From assembly GCF_001039355.2 (NCBI RefSeq), contig NW_019775758.1, positions 130,738-194,737 on the forward strand: DNA of 64,000 nt, given 5' to 3'. Source of the stretch: Lingula anatina. Its lineage: Eukaryota; Brachiopoda; Lingulata; Lingulida; Lingulidae. The notes under the pieces were generated by a model, which searched no databases, was not told where the DNA came from, and saw only the letters and a list, made by a program, of their open reading frames with translations. Shown here piece by piece: positions 1-12,266 of this stretch (position 1 is its first letter; every line of letters starts with the position of its first letter). The position numbers and the translations under genes were made by a program.

Positions 1-34
<34 letters not shown>
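1..34. repeat. (CT)n microsatellite
   Basis: Uninterrupted CT dinucleotide run at the window edge, 36 bp from the donor side of the astacin-like exon. Confidence 0.95.
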
Positions 35-36
<2 letters not shown>

Positions 37-69
37 AAATATATGTTATGAAAATATCACAGATCTTAC

Positions 70-3000
70 TATAGGCGTGATCCAATACATAAGGCACTGG
101 CAGGCTCCACTTCGCAGTGGGAAACACCTGGAAATTCAGTACCTTTCTCTTCCGCCTTGCCTTTCCTACTTCCTTCATATAACGTAACTGGTCTGCAGTG
201 AACGCTATATCATCTTCTATATTATCTGTTATATATTCTGTTTTTAAACCCTTGAAGAAATTGAATAAGGTGCATGTAAGTTTTTACTTTATGGAATAAT
301 AATAATAATAAGAAGAAGAAGAAGCTTAAGAAGAAGAAGAACAGTTGATTACCTTTCAAGGTTAATCGGTCTTATGCAGATGATTTACATGTAGAGAAAA
401 GAGAGGGAACTAAAGTAGCCTACAAAGATCACATAGGTCATTGAAGATCAGATCACTTCAGACATTTTTAAAATCATGTTTAATTTTTTTTTGTATGACA
501 ACTTGCATGCTGTACACAGAGAATGAAAACGCCTTTTTATCTGATTATAAAGAAAAACTTCTTTGATGATGTGTTGACACTACGACTGAATCATAGGTAA
601 ACAAGGGCACCCCTTCTGAATTACTAATTTAATAATCAAAAAGAGCATCTGTGTTTTATTTTTTACCTCTTGTATGTAAAGCTCCTTTTTTATTTTCAAA
701 GCTTCTATAAACTCTGCCTTTGAAAGTCCATTATACTTCAGGTATTCCTGAAAATAGTAGAAAACATAGGGTAGACCGGGGCTAAACGCCCCCCTTAAGC
801 AAGAACCGCCACAGTTTTCCCTGCTGAAGGTATAGACCGTTGAAAGTGGGTGTTATCTATGAAGGGCCGCCTGGACTACAAACTGATAGGCCTACTAACA
901 CTTTTGGAAACAAACAACAGAAAAACTTTATAGGTAAAAAATAAGTGAATTATAAAATCGGCCTTTTTTCTGCTGGAAATCGGAAGTGGACAAATAATCA
1001 CGAGACGCGTATTTATACGTAATACCTGAAAAAAAGCGAGTAGGCGTTTGAGCCCGACTGGGTGTTTAGCCCCGATGTAGCCTACCCCATAATTAACAGA
1101 GCGATGATGCAATCCAGATTTTTGTTACGCGCCTCCTGCCCATCATCCCCTCCCATTATTATACCTGATCGGCACCATACTTACTACTACTAGTTATTTA
1201 CAAGTAGCTCTTATTTCCCAGGCACGTGTTGCGTGCATGTGCGTGCATAGGCCTACATACGTGCGTGCGCTGCGATGTGTGATCAAGGATGCAAGAGTTT
1301 CCTCTCATGAAAAGGGACAACTGGAAAACTTGGAGTGTGCGTGTAGGCCCCTAGTAACTTCATTGCTCACTGAGACTTATACTGTACATCAATAAATCAG
1401 ATCAATCTTTGAAACATTCTTCCATATACTTTTAGCACAGTGAGACTCATCCACCATTGACGAATGCCCATCGCAATACATCACATTTTGCGAACAAGAT
1501 ACCCCTCCCTACAGGCAACGACCTCTGTTTCAATCACGGACAGGTCCGCCTCTCAATTGACAGTTGACAAAAGGTTGAAATACTCTTACCAGGACATTGT
1601 CACGGTAATCAGTCTAGGACAGAAAACACGTACTGAAATCACCACTTGGTCAATGTTTTTCTTGATTTGAAGTGGAATGTTTTGACAAATTTATGACTGT
1701 ATGGTGACCTTGTGATTAGATATATGACCTTTACACGTATGACCACATGACTTTGATCGGAGTTTCACTGATTGCGAAAATAAAGCGCTGTCCGGTGTAA
1801 TGCCCCCATTTCACACAGACCACGAATCCCACGAATCGCCAGGAATTGACAAATTTCAGGATTCGTGGTTGAATCGTAATCAATTCGTGAAGTTCTTAAC
1901 AGATCCCTTTATAATCGTAGTCAGTTCTTGCAATTCTTGGTCAATCGGGAATTCGTGACAAAAATTTGAGCTGTTCAAAACTTTGGCCACGAACTCCCGA
2001 TTCCAAAAAACTGAATTTTTTGACAATATTCGTGCGATTCCAGACGAATCCCACGAATATTCGTAACACGTACTATCGCACCTGTATCGTAACAGAAACG
2101 TAGAGCGTGTCGAATTAGGACAGAAAAATTTGCAAAATCTCACGAATGCTCACGAATCCTGAAATTTGTCAATTCCTGGCTATTCGTGGGATTCGTGGTC
2201 TGTGTAAAATAGGGGCATAACAGGAATGGTATTCCGCTAGGTGCCGTTGTCCGTTCCTCATTACTTTGTACAGGTGACATTCGGCCCATATAATAACCCC
2301 AATAAGGTAGTTAATTAATAATAATTTCCACCAAATGTACATGTTAAATATTCAAAGAAGTTTAATATCTTCCGCAAAAGTGTTTCATTAATTAATTAAA
2401 ATATTTATGTGTCAGGTTTTCTTTCTATATAGGCCTACTATATTCTTATCGTATAATTATTTATAAATCATAAGATATGTCTCTGCGGGCACCTGTTATC
2501 TTGTGGGGACCAGTCGGAAATGAAAAGGATACTTGATCCGATTTTAGGTCACGGAAAATACCATTTAACCACACAAAGACGCTTAATGCTTTTAAAAATG
2601 GTTTATCAGGAATGATTCAAAAGTCAGGACACCTTTTTATACAATGTAGCAAATTGCTTATTCCACCCATTTGCAGATAATTTAATTGAGTTGAGATTTA
2701 CCCCACACATAATCTGAAAAATTCGTACGTCTCCTTTTAATGGATATAAGTACTAAAAGTTTGTGCCCTGCTTGAAGTTTTTTTTAATGATCCATAATTT
2801 GAAAAAATATCTGATAATTTGTAGACATCAAAGCTATAAATGATACTTTGACTGTGAGAGCTGGAAATTGGTAATAGGCCTAATATATTTTATTTTCACT
2901 TGGTTCATTGCGTAGTTATATGCTTATATATTTGTTATTAAAACTCAGTTCTAATATTGTTATTTTTTTCGGTTTTTCTCAACATGCACACACAGTAGAA

Positions 3001-4256
3001 TGTCTGCCAATTGATGGATTACGTTACGGAACGCCTCTTTGCGTCATATTCCACATTAATAACGCGATGATTTCACTGCACTGGTCTAGTGACGTCACTC
3101 ATTTATATTCCATGGCAACAACAAGCATGTTCTTTGAATTTGGTATTCTTCTGCCGACCTTTGACCTCTTGTGCAGCGCCTTCAAAACGTTTTTCTATCG
3201 TTCAGTTTACTTGTGATCGTCGTATTGCACTGCTAAATCTGTTTATTTCTTCATTTGTTTGTGTTTGAATTAATTTGATCGTCTTGTTTTTGTTTTCTTA
3301 TGACGCATGAAATCGTCCCCATGATTATCGAAAAAGCCTTTATCCTAAATGTAAAACGACCTATTTTTTTCAACTTCAACTCCATCAATTTTCATCTAAA
3401 ATAAAGAATGCACTTAATTTCATGTAACGCGTGTTTTCCTTCTGTTTTATGGATATTTGTGGTCATTCTTTGGCCATTAGCTTGCTGTGACAAACGCTTT
3501 AATTAGTCATTATAGTTGACGAATAAAAAGATAAAAGGAGTTCACCCGAAATCCGTTAAATTTCATCTAGTTAGCAACATAGATTAATTGAAATATCCTG
3601 TGACGAGCACCGAAGTACACAAGGTACTTGTAACATCTTTGCACTTAGCCTGAGACGCGGCGTCTGAAATTATTTCTTTTTTTGCATATCACATTCCATG
3701 CATTTTTCCTATTAGCTAAGTTCGCCTTGATATTTTAAAACTTATAATCGTAAAAACATAATACCATTACAAAGTGCAAAGTGTGGAAGTAAATAGTTTT
3801 TTTAAAAATTAGTAAATGAAAAAAGGCTTTCGAATCTTAGTAGCCGTTTGTCTTTTATGTCTTAAAGAAAATAAAGAAGTCGTGTAAGTCAGTGTCTGCT
3901 TGACAGAACCGGCTTAAACCAACATAAAACGTTTTAGGGATCTTTATATGTCTCAAAAAAAAAAAAAAAAAAGAAAAAAAGAAAAAAAAACACTGTAAAT
4001 GGTAAGGATGTATAATTATTTTGTATCTAGCACACGCTTTCAATATACGCCAGACTAAGTAGGTGTAATGAGCAATTACAGTCTTGTATAACAATTACCG
4101 GTGCATTGCACCGTGGGGGGTAGTTTAATGCGTCTCATCCACCTCACCTTCGGGATAACCGTACGTACTTACCTCTGTTGTTGAAACTGGCGTCGACGTC
4201 GTCTGAACAGCGAATAAAGACGCTACACAAAATAGCACTGTCGCGTAGCGATCCAT
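70..4256 (-). CDS. Astacin-like (M12A) metalloprotease, 5' part, runs off left edge
   Basis: Exons were found by reading splice sites on the minus strand. Exon 1 (4256..4173, 28 codons) starts with ATG and encodes a signal peptide (MDRYATVLFCVASLFAV) then a Thr/Ser-rich tail, ending at donor GTAAGT. A second exon (747..667, 27 codons) follows a TTTTCAG acceptor. A third (250..70, 60 codons plus 1 nt) ends at donor GTAAGA. All junctions are phase 0 except the last. The third exon carries an acidic FEGDI-like stretch (IEDDIAFT), a furin-type basic site (ARRKRK), then KWSLPVPYVLDHAY. This resembles the prodomain-to-mature junction of astacins, where the mature enzyme begins near W-x-x-x-x-[IV]-P-Y-V. 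Astacins are secreted zinc proteases with an HExxHxxGxxH site; that region would lie left of this window and is not seen. Another exon could exist between 4173 and 747. Family call is inference from the junction only. Confidence 0.62.
769..1088. mobile_element. MITE, ~320 bp, ATA target duplication
   Basis: The left end GGGTAGACCGGGGCTAAAC is matched in inverted orientation by the right end, which contains GTTTAGCCCCGATGTAG then CTACCCC. ATA flanks both ends (766-768, 1089-1091). It lies 21 bp upstream, in transcript sense, of the 3' splice site of the astacin-like exon at 747. The termini resemble those of the element at 6562-7502. Confidence 0.7.
1801..2217. mobile_element. MITE, 417 bp with ~65 bp terminal inverted repeats and TAA duplication
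   Basis: The two ends are near-perfect inverted copies (left TGCCCCCATTTCACACAG, right CTGTGTAAAATAGGGGCA), each continuing through an ACGAATCC-rich stretch. TAA occurs directly on both sides (1798-1800, 2218-2220), the 3 bp duplication expected of PIF/Harbinger-type elements. No transposase is present, so it is non-autonomous. It lies in the large first intron of the astacin-like gene. Confidence 0.85.
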
Positions 4257-6561
4257 GTCACCAACGCCGTTTCTTAATGCAATAATTAATAAAAATTGAC
4301 GCTGGGTTTCAGTTTACGTTCTCTACTGTTTGTTTGCTACGTCTGTTGGCTCCAAAAGCTTGGTTCCGGTGGGTAATTCTTATGTTGTCGAAAACAAAAA
4401 CTAAAGCCCTGCTAGTTGTTCTATCAGTCTTGTGTCAAAGCAGTACTACAGGGGACAGATTCTCTTGCTAAATCCCAAGTCAACAGTCCTGTATTGTCAA
4501 ATAAGTATGTGCGTCCACGCACTTTAGAGAAGTCTATATATTAGTTATTGCTGTCCAAGTAACATTGTGATAAGGTGTGTCCATCGTTGCTATGGTTTAA
4601 GTCCGGTGTTGTAGATTACCGGGTACTCCAAAAGTTCCGCCATTATTTTGTACCCATGTTGGCGATTTGCTATTCCTATGAGGTGAATACCATGATAAAA
4701 TCCACGGTGTGTTGTACACCAAAATTTGGTGTATATGTGGAATTTTGCGTTCCGGGTGAGAGCAAAAATCCTTCAGACTCAGACGACACACGTAAATGTG
4801 GTCTATTTTCCTTCTGGGTGAAATAAAAGGAACATTTAATCATGTTTAACTGGTTAAAAACGATAAACATACTGAAGTATTTGTATAGCATCAAGGCATA
4901 GTCATTTCATCCCCAGTCACCAAAAGCTTGGGTCTTTTTATGGGTTTACACATAAAATAACAATTTAGACCACAAATAGACGTGCGAGGAATTGACAAAA
5001 CTGGGATTCGAACCACGCATGCAAACAAGTAAGGTAACTTGACGATTAAAAGGAAAAGATGCCACATATGATGGTAAAAAAACAATCTAGCATGTGTAGC
5101 CTTTATAGACGACTTTTCAAAAAATTAGGCAGATGAAACTGACAACAAACTGAACAGGAAAAATGCATATTTACAAGCACATGAACTGATAATAAATCGA
5201 GTCTCATTCGCCAGGACAATCTTCAATTTGTTAAACTTAAAATATCAAGAGGATAACGAATTAATCCCAACAACTCTGATTATGGACGGGCATCAAAGGA
5301 TGACACAACGAAATATGATAAAGAGAATAAAAGGCAATGAAAAAGAAAAGTGCGTGCAATAGCGAAAAAAAAAGTGAGAAATATTTTTGGAACCCCCCAG
5401 GATGAAGACAAATGAATTCAAGAGGAATAACCTGGAGAGATTACGCACTCGCATATTACTATTGGCGCATTTATGGCCTATTGAGTTTGCTGTCCGCCTT
5501 CTGTATTGTCCAAAACAATTCTGACGTACATAAACAATATAGACTTTCTATGGATGTCGGGCCTTTACGCCAAAGGGTTGATTTTAAATGTATATAAAAA
5601 TTCTCTTCAAGAGCGTGTGTGGTTTTGATTCATAATGATGCCTTCCATGGGCTATCAGTGATGTGAAATTATATTGCTATTTAATTGAATTACTCAGCTT
5701 TGCTTTTATGCATGCAGTCTTGATGTTTAGTTCTATTTATATGCAAGATAAAACTTCGCCGCGACAACTAAGTCTATATTAGATTTTTCGGGTATATCAG
5801 ATGAGACGCATATGATATTTTGAACGTAAAGTTGAGAAAGGTCAAAAAATTAATTCTATTTGGATTAAAAGGTTGACAACATACACATAATTCTGCAAAG
5901 TGCTTCAAACTAAACAAAGACAAAATTATGTGACAATTGCAAATCGCGATAGAATGTTTTAATGTTGAAAATTTATAAATACACGACGAGTTTAAATTTC
6001 AATAAAATCTTCAAATGTGGAAAACTCTGTTAGAAAAATGTGAAAAAGATTTGAATTTCGAGTCAATAAGTGCAACACACTCACGTTATTTCATATATCC
6101 TCCCGAAGGTCTTTTGTGCAAAGAGTAATGTATTTCCCCATAAACCTCCGCGCGTTGACATCTCAAAAAGCTCGTCTGCTTTCCAAATGATGGATGTAAG
6201 TGGTAGAAATCAGAGAGGAATTCGCATACAACTCTACCTGCGTTTTGTACTTTAACTGTGGCATTCGTACCTAAAGATTTCGAAGGTTTTTTTTTGTCTG
6301 TTTGTGTGAAGTCTTGAGGAAGTCTTTATGAAAAGGGCGGGTAGATCAAGTAGTAAAGCTGCATTTTTTAAGAAGAAAACCTGTCTTTTTAACAAAGGAA
6401 GTGGTTAACATCCAATTTCGCTTTTTTTCCGTTTTGTACGTTAAATCCGCAAATGAACCTTCAATATCTTTTTTGTAACCAAGGGCGACACTATAATCTA
6501 CAATTTTTTTATTAATGTCGTTGAGCCATATCTATAGATATCCATTCATTGAGATAGGATA
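4257..6561. other. Intergenic, no convincing gene
   Basis: AT-rich sequence upstream of the astacin-like first exon. Reading frames are short (under 85 codons), lack domain-like composition and have no flanking splice signals. A GGTTCGAATCC-like B box occurs on the minus strand near 5005-5015 but no cloverleaf could be folded around it. Confidence 0.5.
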
Positions 6562-7502
6562 GGGGAGACCGGGGCTAGTTGGCCCAGTCAGACACTTTTT
6601 GCCTTGTAGAGCCAACTAGGAATGGATTAGAGTAACAAAACCGGTTTCAAAGTAAGCCCCATGAACTAAGCTACGTATGCAACGTCATTATTTTTCAAAT
6701 ATAATGCCAGATGGCTCACAATTTGACAAAAAACGCAGTTGACGTCAGGGGGCCAACTTGCCCCNNNNNNNNNNNNNNNNNNNNNNNNNNNNNNNNNNNN
6801 NNNNNNNNNNNNNNNNNNNNNNNNNNNNNNNNNNNNNNNNNNNNNNNNNNNNNNNNNNNNNNNNNNNNNNNNNNNNNNNNNNNNNNNNNNNNNNNNNNNN
6901 NNNNNNNNNNNNNNNNNNNNNNNNNNNNNNNNNNNNNNNNNNNNNNNNNNNNNNNNNNNNNNNNNNNNNNNNNNNNNNNNNNNNNNNNNNNNNNNNNNNN
7001 NNNNNNNNNNNNNNNNNNNNNNNNNNNNNNNNNNNNNNNNNNNNNNNNNNNNNNNNNNNNNNNNNNNNNNNNNNNNNNNNNNNNNNNNNNNNNNNNNNNN
7101 NNNNNNNGCCCGAGTCAAGGGGGCCAACTAGCCCCGGGTGCACATTATTTATTTTAAAGGATGGTAGCCATTTATGGTGCTAGAATGAGCAACGATGATA
7201 CATCTCTGTGAAACTTGAAACAATGAGCTTCAGTTTGATGCCCTATACATATCTTATATTTGATCAAAAGCCTATGATAATAGATTTTTAAATCTCTTAA
7301 ACAAAATTACTTTTAGGTGCAAAAATCGTTTATTTAGACTCACCGCGTAAGTAAAACTTTTTAACGTCCGACACTTCCTTAGCATTGTAGGCTACGGTCA
7401 CTTTGCAAGAGTATGTAGCCAATTTTTTTACCTCGTAGTTACTTTTTCATAAATTGACGGGGGGCCAACTTACCCCGGGGTCCAACTAGCCCCGGTCTCC
7501 CC
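6562..7502. mobile_element. MITE-like element with GGGGAGACCGGGGCTAG ends, interrupted by N gap
   Basis: The left end GGGGAGACCGGGGCTAGTTG is repeated in inverted orientation at the right end (CTAGCCCCGGTCTCCCC). Subterminal GGGGCCAACT-type motifs recur several times inside, at 6748-6764, 7118-7135 and 7459-7490. About 343 bp are Ns. No coding capacity is visible. The ends are related to those of the 769-1088 element. Confidence 0.7.
6765..7107. other. Assembly gap (Ns)
   Basis: Run of N. Open frames reported across it have no meaning. The sequence on each side is the same MITE-like element, so the gap probably hides a repetitive core. Confidence 0.99.
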
Positions 7503-8050
7503 TATATTTAAGGAAGTGAATGACACTTATCATATACCAGCAACACAAGCCTTTATGATACATCAACCTCGTTACGTATACTTTCAAACCAAATAAGTCA
7601 CATATTCCCATAAACCTTTACATTGTGGTGCAACATGTGAACGCGCGTACATTTAAATTTGTTCTGTTAACTGGCCATGATGTACGTTGAACTTATTTTA
7701 CTCTCTGTCTCTGAAGATCTTAATTTCTTCAAGTTGGAATAAAATAACTACTTAATTATGCAGCAGGAGTCGTCATCCAAACACTTCAAGTTATATTTGT
7801 TAGTTTTAATAAGTCTGTGGGCAAATTAAAACTTTACTTAAAGATTGATAATGCTCTGTAGCATAAGAAACGAAGGGCTTCTATGCGTTTTTAAAACATG
7901 ATACCGTTCTACACAGGTCTTTTCACATATTAATGTCATCGGTTGGCGCGTGGTCCCTTTTTTTCAATTACAAACAGAAACCCGAGAGGGATTCCTCATC
8001 AGGAATGTTGTGGTATTACTAACACAAACATTGTAAAAAGAAAACGAATT

Positions 8051-8123
8051 TGGTTCCGCTGGGGATCGAACCCAGGACCTTCTGCGTGTAAAGCAGACGT
8101 GATGACCGCTACACTACGGAACC
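8051..8123 (-). tRNA. tRNA-Val(UAC): tRNA-Val, anticodon UAC
   Basis: On the minus strand the 73 nt fold as a standard cloverleaf. Acceptor stem GGTTCCG pairs with CGGAACC, with discriminator A. The anticodon stem TCTGC/GCAGA encloses loop TTTACAC (anticodon TAC). T stem CTGGG/CCCAG encloses TTCGATC. The B box GGTTCGATCC is intact. A T-rich Pol III terminator (TTTT) follows within about 20 nt. There is no intron, and all stems are fully paired, suggesting a functional gene rather than a SINE relic. Confidence 0.95.
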
Positions 8124-8599
8124 GACGAATAACTTACTGAAGTTCCTTATCTTGTGCTTGCCTTATAAATGAGCCATCGATGCAAAATTACACAGTACTA
8201 AATGTTCTCTATGTTCATCGTTTATTCATTTCCCGATATTTTGAACTTATTCATTTCCCGATACTACGAAGATATTTATGTGATATCAATCTCTATAACG
8301 TCATGCGTGTTGTTCCCCAAATAAAACACGTATATACAAAAAATAATTAAAAAAAAACACTAGACAATATATTGGTTATGCTGTTGAACAGTCTGTTATA
8401 TTTTTGTTTAAGTCTTAGAAGCTTGCAACAGTTAAGGTTTGATTTAAACACACTCCAAAGTTCTTTCTTTTATTTCTTATATATTTTATCAATTATTTTA
8501 AGAGAAATAACTTGGACAAGCTAAGATAAGATTAACCCTTCGTTACATAGCAATATGAAAATTTATTTTCTTCAACTACTTGGCAGTTATTAAAAAAAA

Positions 8600-11339
8600 T
8601 CATATCTGCAATAAATTATCCAGATCGTCTTCATTATCATCTATAAGAAATATATTACTATATGGTGATTTCACATCTTTTATCTCACCACAGTATACAT
8701 CACTGACAGACGTCCATTTTGATTGCTCCTTACTTGTACACATAGACTTTGACATAACAGTACAGGTGCTGCCTCCTACAGTTGACATAACAGTGCAGGT
8801 GCTGCCACCTACAGTTTGAGGTGTTCTTATTAAAGGAATTAAATGTGATTTCTCAGAAGCTACATTTAATCTACTAAAAATGACATCATCCTTTAGTATA
8901 GTTGTGTCTACATCAGCTGACGAGGCAATCCTTTTTTTATCTGTCCTTTTATCAAAAATTGACTCAGAATGTACTTCTTTCCCAAATGTCTGTCTACAGA
9001 CTGCATCACCATTTTGTGACTGCTCGTTCTGATAATACATTTTATCAGAGGCTATTCTTGTATGTAAAGATGGCTGGCTTTTATTACTCCTGCTGTTATC
9101 TACAAAATGTCCAAAACCGTGGATATCAATTCCTGAAATATTTTCTTTATAATCAACATTACAAGTATCTTCACCATACCCCTCATCATTTTGAACTTCA
9201 CTATAACCATCACCAGAACTGCCTTCATCTCTGGCCACGTCTTGGTCAATGAATTGTGTCCACTTTGACTGTCCAGCTCTGGTCCCTGTGCCACTAAGTC
9301 CACTCTCACTGGACACAACATTGGTTGACTTACTTGTACACATAAGAGGAGAAGAAGGTTTTGGAAACCTAGCCCAACTGGACATTCGACCATTGTGGTC
9401 AGGATTCAGTGTGCCATTCATATGGTCTTGCATATTTAAATGTCTACTATTCTCAGCTGTATAAGATTCACTGCCTCTTTCTGAAATTATACCACTCCTG
9501 TTAGCTGTACTGGGCTGTGTGTCTATCAATTCGCTGGGGTAGAATGGGTCTTGTCTTGAATATGACTCCCCTGTATCTGTATACTGGAGCCCTCTTTTGT
9601 TACTCTGATAGGGGTGATGTCTGGTATCCTTGTATCTGAAGAAATAGAAAGAAATATAAAATTTGAGAAACAACAGACAGGGCTGTAGTCAGCAATTTGA
9701 AAGGGGATGCAGCCAGTTTCTTTTCCAGAAAAAGTAGATGTTTTTTCTGGGTGTAATCCTCTTAGTTGAACCAACTTGAAAATGGCATAGAACTCCGATC
9801 AAATTTTGATCCAGGGCAAACATTTTCTAGCCAAGAGGGTGCTCATTTTGCATCCCACTCCTGTCCTGTCTATGGACCCATTTGCAAATATAGCACAATA
9901 AATTTTCTATTATTATTTATTGAAGTCTCTTCTTGCAAATCTGTTGGATGCCTCGTGTGCCACATCGGCACAAAGAGGATAGTTAAATGAAGTGAATAAT
10001 TTTAATGTTTGCAGACAAATATCAACAAAAAAAACTCACTTCCTCCCCCTCTGCTTTCTATCATAATGTCCTCTAGCTGTCTGTTTGAACTTCTGCACAC
10101 TTGTGGTGTAAACAGTGACATCCTCCTCCTCCATGTCGCTTCCTGGTTGAACTTCCTGGTCTTCCTCAGTCACATATTTCCCCCACTTGCTCTCTGCTAC
10201 ACCAGCTGATGAACCGACTTGTAGGTACTGAAATGAGAAGAAAATTTAAGTTAAAACTATGAGCCTCAGTGTAGGACAAACAGACAGAAAGACATATACA
10301 CACACAAGCTAATTGTTGGTCATAATGAGGGTTGGAGACAGAAACTGCACTCACAGGCAAAAACTTGACTGATAATAATCATACAAAAATAACCAGTCCT
10401 TTTTTTTTTTTTACAAAAACCAGCAATAAGGTTCCAAAATCTTCTTTCAAAATAATAAAATAAAATGAAGATACTATCACCAATCCTTACATTTATCCTA
10501 TTATTTATTTACAGTTATTCTTCGATCTATATGAATATTGCAATCATTATGAAAAAAATTATAATGTAACTCTGAAACCAAATTTTTACTTTTCATACCT
10601 CAGACACTGTTGAAATATTTTCATTCCAGTCAACTTCATCACTGGTGATCTTTGCAGCTGACGTCCAGTTCTCTTGGTCAGCAGTGTCCACCTGGCTTCT
10701 CACCATGTTTAACTTTTGGACATGTTTCCTGCAGTCAGCTCCCGATCCTTCCCCAAACACCTGGGATAAGAACATGAAATGTGTGTGTGGTGAGTACAAA
10801 ATGAGTTCATGAAATACAATTGGGGTTGGGGGGGGGGGGGGGCAAAAAAGAAATGAAATTCAAATTCCAAATTGAGTATTCACTCCTAGCTCTTTTACAC
10901 ATTAAGTGACAAATTCTAAGTTCTTATGACATAATTTTGAGGGTGAAAATTAAATGGGGCAGTTTTTGACTGATCATTTTTGAAAGTGGCGTCTGAAAAA
11001 AGACTAATTAACATGGTGTGACTGAGACTTGAATAACTTTTGATCTAACTGAGATAGATTAAAACTTTGAAAGGTTTATTTATACTCATAATTATAAGTA
11101 TCTGTGTTTTAATTTTCAAGTATCTAGCTTAACTAGAAAACAAGTATATGTTGATTTTTTTTCAAGAAAGAGATGTACTAGTAGGTCAGACGTTTGCAGT
11201 TTATCCTGCTTACAAGTACCTTAATAACTGATTGCTTTTGACCACATAATTTGCACGCCCACTTATTGATTTTCTTCACTTGGTGAACTTGAAACATCCG
11301 GCAGGAAAAGCACTGCAGTACGTGGAAAACTTGCGGCAT
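8600..11339 (-). CDS. MRNIP: MRNIP, MRN complex-interacting protein
   Basis: Four coding exons: 11339..11220, 10760..10599, 10227..10040, 9635..8600, with consensus GT/AG junctions that keep frame, giving 501 residues. The N-terminus has a treble zinc-ribbon pair (C10, C13, C29, C32) and matches vertebrate MRNIP closely: [16 protein letters not shown], then [16 protein letters not shown] across the first intron. The family binds the MRE11-RAD50-NBS1 complex and promotes the DNA-damage response in the nucleus. After the N-terminal ~60 residues the protein is low-complexity and disordered. It carries several SxW-aromatic motifs (near residues 72, 109, 244, 282, 464), an internal duplication of an 11-residue unit ([11 protein letters not shown] twice), and ends in an acidic segment like the human one. 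ATG 11339 was chosen because the conserved motif begins right after it; the upstream Met at 11417 adds non-conserved sequence. It is divergently arranged with the GTSF1-like gene. Confidence 0.93.
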
Positions 11340-12266
11340 TTTTGTAATATACCACCTTGACGCGCCTTTCAATAGAACTGATAAACTATAGAGGGCGCTT
11401 TTCAAGACATGCTGCAAAGTTAAAAGATGCTAATCTTATGTCTAATTTTACTTTATTATCTACCACACAAATCATTTTTGTTGACACATGCAAACGGGTT
11501 TTATAAAAATGAGAAATATTTTACTTTGTTGCATGACGGTATTATTTTATTTTTTTCTCGTAATTTGTCTTTACTCCGTTTTCCAACAGCGCCACCTAGT
11601 AGTCACATGTTACGACTGTGTGAACGAGAACGCATGACAGGAGAGCTGGATTTTAAAAGTTGGTACGTCACATATGTTCCCAGTTTTGTAATTAGCATGA
11701 AAAACTTTAAGGCCGCCAATCCAAAATTCGGCCTTGGGTAATGCTACATCGCACGCTGAAATGTAGTGACAGTATTTTGGACGTAATTGTTTGCATATAT
11801 TTTGACACTTGTAAATCTTATTTTGATTTTGATTTTTGTTTGGTTCTTCACTTTTTGGTGACAGTCTCTCTCTGTCTATCTCTCTCCCTCTCACCACTTA
11901 GTGACTTACATGTACGTCTATTTTCATTTTAGATTTAAACGCTTGAAGTCACATTAATGATTAAGACTCCAGTTCGATAACTGATCTGTGTGAGTGGAGA
12001 CAAACCTCACAGTAATAACTTGGGAGTTACTTTAAATTGGTAGGTTAGTCCACCTGTTTACTGTTTACTAATAGACTATGCATTTTACATTTGATTTTTC
12101 AAATGTGTGATAACAAATCTTTGGTTAACAATGGGTATTTTCATCAAAACACGTATGTACCAGTAGCTATGATAGAAGAAATTTGAGAAAAATAAACGCT
12201 CAATATTTTGTTGGTATGATTGTGTTTGTTTGTTTGTTTTTTGTTTTTCCAGAGTGAGACATAGCA
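11340..12266. promoter_or_regulatory. Divergent promoter region between MRNIP and GTSF1-like gene
   Basis: About 0.93 kb separates the two start codons, which point away from each other. It includes CTCF-like motifs TAGAGGGCGCT (11389-11399) and, on the minus strand, CTAGGTGGCGCTG (11587-11599). A 3' splice site at 12251-12252 (TTTTTCCAG) precedes the GTSF1-like ATG by 14 nt, so at least one 5' UTR exon of that gene must lie within or beyond this interval. TATA-like sequences are not convincing. Confidence 0.5.

Noticed and set aside
4990-5055. tRNA or tRNA-derived SINE on the minus strand (GGTTCGAATCCCAG)
   Set aside because: Only the B box is good; acceptor and anticodon stems do not pair.
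6666-7183. Several 130-150 codon frames on both strands
   Set aside because: They run through the N gap; only the MITE ends are real sequence.
8902-9464. Plus-strand and other-frame ORFs over MRNIP exon 4
   Set aside because: Shadows of the MRNIP coding frame on the minus strand.
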